Part shown: piece by piece, positions 61,221 through 64,000 of the stretch | Position numbering within the stretch: the stretch's first letter is position 1 | How the letters are laid out: each line of letters starts with the position of its first letter | Position numbers and translations under genes: made by a program | The notes under the pieces: generated by a model | What the model saw: only the letters and a program-made list of their open reading frames with translations | Told to the model about the DNA's origin: nothing | Databases searched by the model: none | NCBI RefSeq assembly: GCF_028858725.1 | Contig: NC_084763.1 | Location: 9,920,001 to 9,984,000 of the forward strand | Direction of reading: 5' to 3' | Origin: Colius striatus | Taxonomy: Eukaryota; Chordata; Aves; Coliiformes; Coliidae | DNA length: 64,000 nt

Positions 61221-64000
61221 CTATGAAAAAGAACAGGCTGTTTTAGAAGTCACTAAGAAGAGTTTAGTATCTTTATTTTCAGCACCACTTACTTATAAAA
61301 AGTTTACTGCTGATAATCCTGGCACACTTATTTCACGAGATTTGAAAAAGAAAAAAAGTAATTTGTAAAGCTATGCCTGCACCTGAACTAGTTTCCAAAT
61401 TCATAGAATCTCAGAATGGTAGGGGTTGGAAGGGACCTTCATAGATCATCTACTCCAATTCCCTTGCTAAAGCAGGTCCACCTAGATCAGGTTGTACAGT
61501 AACACGTCCAGGTGGGTTTTGAAAACCTCCAGAGAAGGAGACTCCACACTCTCTCTGGGCAGCCTGTGCCAGGGCTCCCTCACCTGAACTCCAAAGAAGT
61601 TTTTTCTTATGTTAAAGTGGAACTTTTTGTGTTCCAGCTTTTGTCCATTACCCTGTGTCTTGTCACTGGAGACCACAGAAAAAAGTGATGTCCCAACCTC
61701 CTGACACCCACCACTTAGATATTTGTAAATATTAATGAGACCTCCCCTCAGTCTCCTCCAGACTAAACAGCCCCAGTTCCCGCAGCCTTTCCTCACAAGG
61801 AAGATGCTCCAGTCCCCTGATCATCTTGGTGACCCTGCGCTGGACTCTCTCCAGCAGTTCCCTGATCCTCTTGAGCTGGGAAGCCCAGAACTGAACAAAG
61901 GACTCCAGATGAGGCCTCACCAGTGCAGAGAAGAGGGGGAGAAGAACCTCCCTTGACCTGCTGGCCACACTCTTCTTGATGCATCCCAGGATGTCATTGG
62001 CCTTCTTGGCCACGAGGGCACATTGCTGGCTCATGTTTAGCTTACTATCAATCAGGACTCTCAGTTCTCTCTCTGCAGAGCTGCTCTCCAGCAGGTCAAC
62101 CCCCAGCCTGTACTGGTGCATGGGGTTGTTCCTTCCCAGATGCAGGACTCTGCACTTGCCCTTGTTGAACCTCACGAGGTTCCTCTCTGCCCAACTCTCA
62201 AGCTGATCGAGACCTCACTGAATGGCAGCACAGCCTTCTGGGGAATGAGCCAGTCATGGAAGAGTCTCCAGCTGTGCTAATATGGATATTTTGACAATAG
62301 TCTCATGTTCAGCCTGATCAAGCTCCTGTAAGCCCACTGAAAGCAGGCACACTGCTTTCGCACTTCAGTATGAAGGAGCAAAGACAAGGTGTATAGTTGG
62401 AGTGTGATGCCACTAGGATGTAAATCCAATGAATATGGGAGAAAAAAACAACAGAGGACAGCTACAGTTGAAAGATTAGAGCAGCTGCTAGCACTACCGA
62501 GGTTGATATCCACACACCAGCACCACTATGCTAACAAAAAGGATTTGTGAGTCCTTGTCTCACACAAAACAATTACTGTCTCTGTGCAGGTGTGACAAAA
62601 GAAAAAAAATCTCTTACACATGACCAGAGAAGAGATATTGTGGCTTGAGATACACACACACTCATACACACACTTGCTACTACTGCAAAAAAAGTTGCTA
62701 CATCCTGAGTAAAGAAGAGGATATTATAACCATGGTTAATTGTCTTTCAAAACATGATTGAAATCTGTTTTGAAACCAATAATGGATTTGTTTGCCTCAC
62801 AGTAACAAAATGAACAGTAGAGACAATCCCATATGCATGAAGTCCAACAGAAAGAGTGACTGTTTCTAACAAAGCTTACTCCCTTTAACAAGTTTCATTA
62901 TGTTATGAAGATCACTCAGGGTTTTAAAAAGCCTTTAAGACTACTTCTCACACTAAATCATCCCCTTGGTGAAAATGCAACTATCAATGGGAATTAGTTT
63001 AAAACTTAAAAAAATAATCTAGTAAATTTGCAGTAAATGTTACATAACTATGATCTGAAACATATTTGTTTCAAGTTCATGTGTACTCTTGCCTATAAAA
63101 CACAAGGCTGTATATCAGTTTTCTTGCCATGCCTTTTTTTTTAATGTCTTTTTTTTTCTCACCAAAAATATACATTGATAATATTTTAGTGCTGCAATAA
63201 AAATGCTTCAAGTTTAGCATTAACTGGGATGGTACTGAGCCAAGAGAGAAAAGGTAAGGGCAGCTGTATAGGATATTCCTAGCTTTGAATGTAGCCTGCT
63301 TCTTGTTAAGTATTTAACAATGCAGAAATTGAACAAAAATTATGACTCAGAGCAGAATCAGAGACTCTTAACTGCTGCTAGAAAGGGGATTACTTTGATG
63401 TCTTCCTTTGCTTCCAAATGAGGTCTCTGGAAACTGGAAAATTAGGAAACTAAGGACATTAAGTAAAAAAAAAAAAAAATAGTAGTATTAAAGAGTTTCT
63501 GTGATTTTGCTGCTTTAAGTGACTTCCTTGTTCACTGCTCTGTGGAAAAAAAGATGAAACAACTGAACATGCATATAAATGTCACAGCAATGCTTATTTG
63601 TCAGCAGTTCAATTCGAAGACATAATTGCAGTACTAAAAAACCCCAAGTCAGAGACTGCAGAGAACTTGATCTTAACACTGGAGCAAAGGAATCCTTTTA
63701 TCTTCATTCTGCTGACAAACACACTAAAGCTCTTGTTTCCACCCTTTACACTTGCTGGTTTTCAAAATATGTCATTCTACAGACATTGGATGACTTGAAG
63801 GTTATTCTAAGGATCTCTAAACTAGTAGAGGATTAAAAAAATCATAATGACTATATACCTTATACAGATGAGTTTTAGAACTTCAGTCTTCCCCTACCTC
63901 AAAACTGGATTAGATTTTACTCAAGACTTCATTCCTGCTTCAAAGAATTTCTGAGAAGCCTGGTAGCCTTGTTTTGTGCTAGGACTAAATGGAAGTAGTA
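61221..64000 (-). other. AVL9 intron upstream of the first visible exon
   Basis: Exons 1-2 of AVL9 are expected to the right of this stretch. Apart from the CR1 copy I see only AT-rich sequence, a short CA array near 62651 and a poly(A) run near 63467. The plus-strand open frame at 63579-63836 has no recognised similarity. Confidence 0.6.
61402..62262 (-). repeat. CR1 LINE, 5'-truncated, with end of ORF2
   Basis: This is the longest CR1 copy in the window, inside the AVL9 intron upstream of the first visible exon. Its minus-strand frame 62175-61732 reads [20 protein letters not shown], then [14 protein letters not shown]-like text and [19 protein letters not shown], the C-terminal part of CR1 ORF2 after the reverse-transcriptase core. 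The rest of ORF2 ([13 protein letters not shown] through LPRESVESPSLEVFKTHLD) is in another frame, so one frameshift separates them near 61750. The 3' end with tcatagaatctcagaatgg is at 61402. The endonuclease and polymerase core are missing. Confidence 0.93.

Noticed and set aside
61735-62206. Plus-strand frames of 73-76 codons
   Set aside because: They are antisense shadows of the CR1 ORF2 remnant.
1-64000. Endogenous retroviruses or LTR elements, Polintons, CRISPR arrays, tRNA or rRNA genes
   Set aside because: I looked for LTR-like pairs, retroviral motifs, regular spacer arrays and tRNA cloverleaf boxes and saw none I could defend. The only mobile elements I can support are CR1 fragments.

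Overview
This window looks like the nuclear genome of a bird. The retrotransposons I can identify are all 5'-truncated CR1 LINEs, introns are short to moderate, repeats are sparse, and two promoters sit in very GC-rich CpG islands. I cannot name the species. The gene set matches the block that in human 7p14.3 runs AVL9 - KBTBD2 - (FKBP9, NT5C3A) - RP9. | Layout. (1) 0.4-7.0 kb, plus strand: RP9, a zinc-knuckle and Lys-rich splicing-associated protein. Six coding exons give a 250-aa frame that closes exactly at every splice junction. (2) 7.0-about 12.3 kb: no gene that I can defend. (3) 14.6-19.1 kb, minus strand: an apparently intact homologue of bucky ball / Velo1 (BUC), the germ-plasm and Balbiani-body organiser known from fish and frogs. 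I rebuilt it from five exons into an 815-aa frame, and it is the most interesting gene here. (4) 19.1-21.9 kb: a CR1 copy and upstream DNA. (5) 21.9-23.3 kb: a CpG island that serves as the KBTBD2 promoter, with three copies of a GCATGCGC-containing block. (6) 29.6-35.9 kb, plus strand: KBTBD2, a BTB-BACK-Kelch adaptor of CUL3 ubiquitin ligases, complete at 623 aa. Its 5' leader carries several upstream AUGs. (7) 35.9-64 kb, minus strand: AVL9, a DENN-like protein of the late secretory pathway. Its last 14 coding exons (573 aa and the stop) are present. The first roughly 75 codons and the promoter lie beyond the right edge. KBTBD2 and AVL9 converge. | The four genes are not an operon-like unit. 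Splicing, ubiquitination and membrane-traffic genes are housekeeping neighbours, and BUC is an oocyte-type gene inserted in (or retained by) the RP9-KBTBD2 interval. FKBP9 and NT5C3A, which separate KBTBD2 from RP9 in human, are not seen here. | Exon boundaries were read by eye from protein similarity recalled from memory, GT/AG sites and phase arithmetic. No alignment or database search was run. UTR ends and non-coding first exons are the least certain parts.
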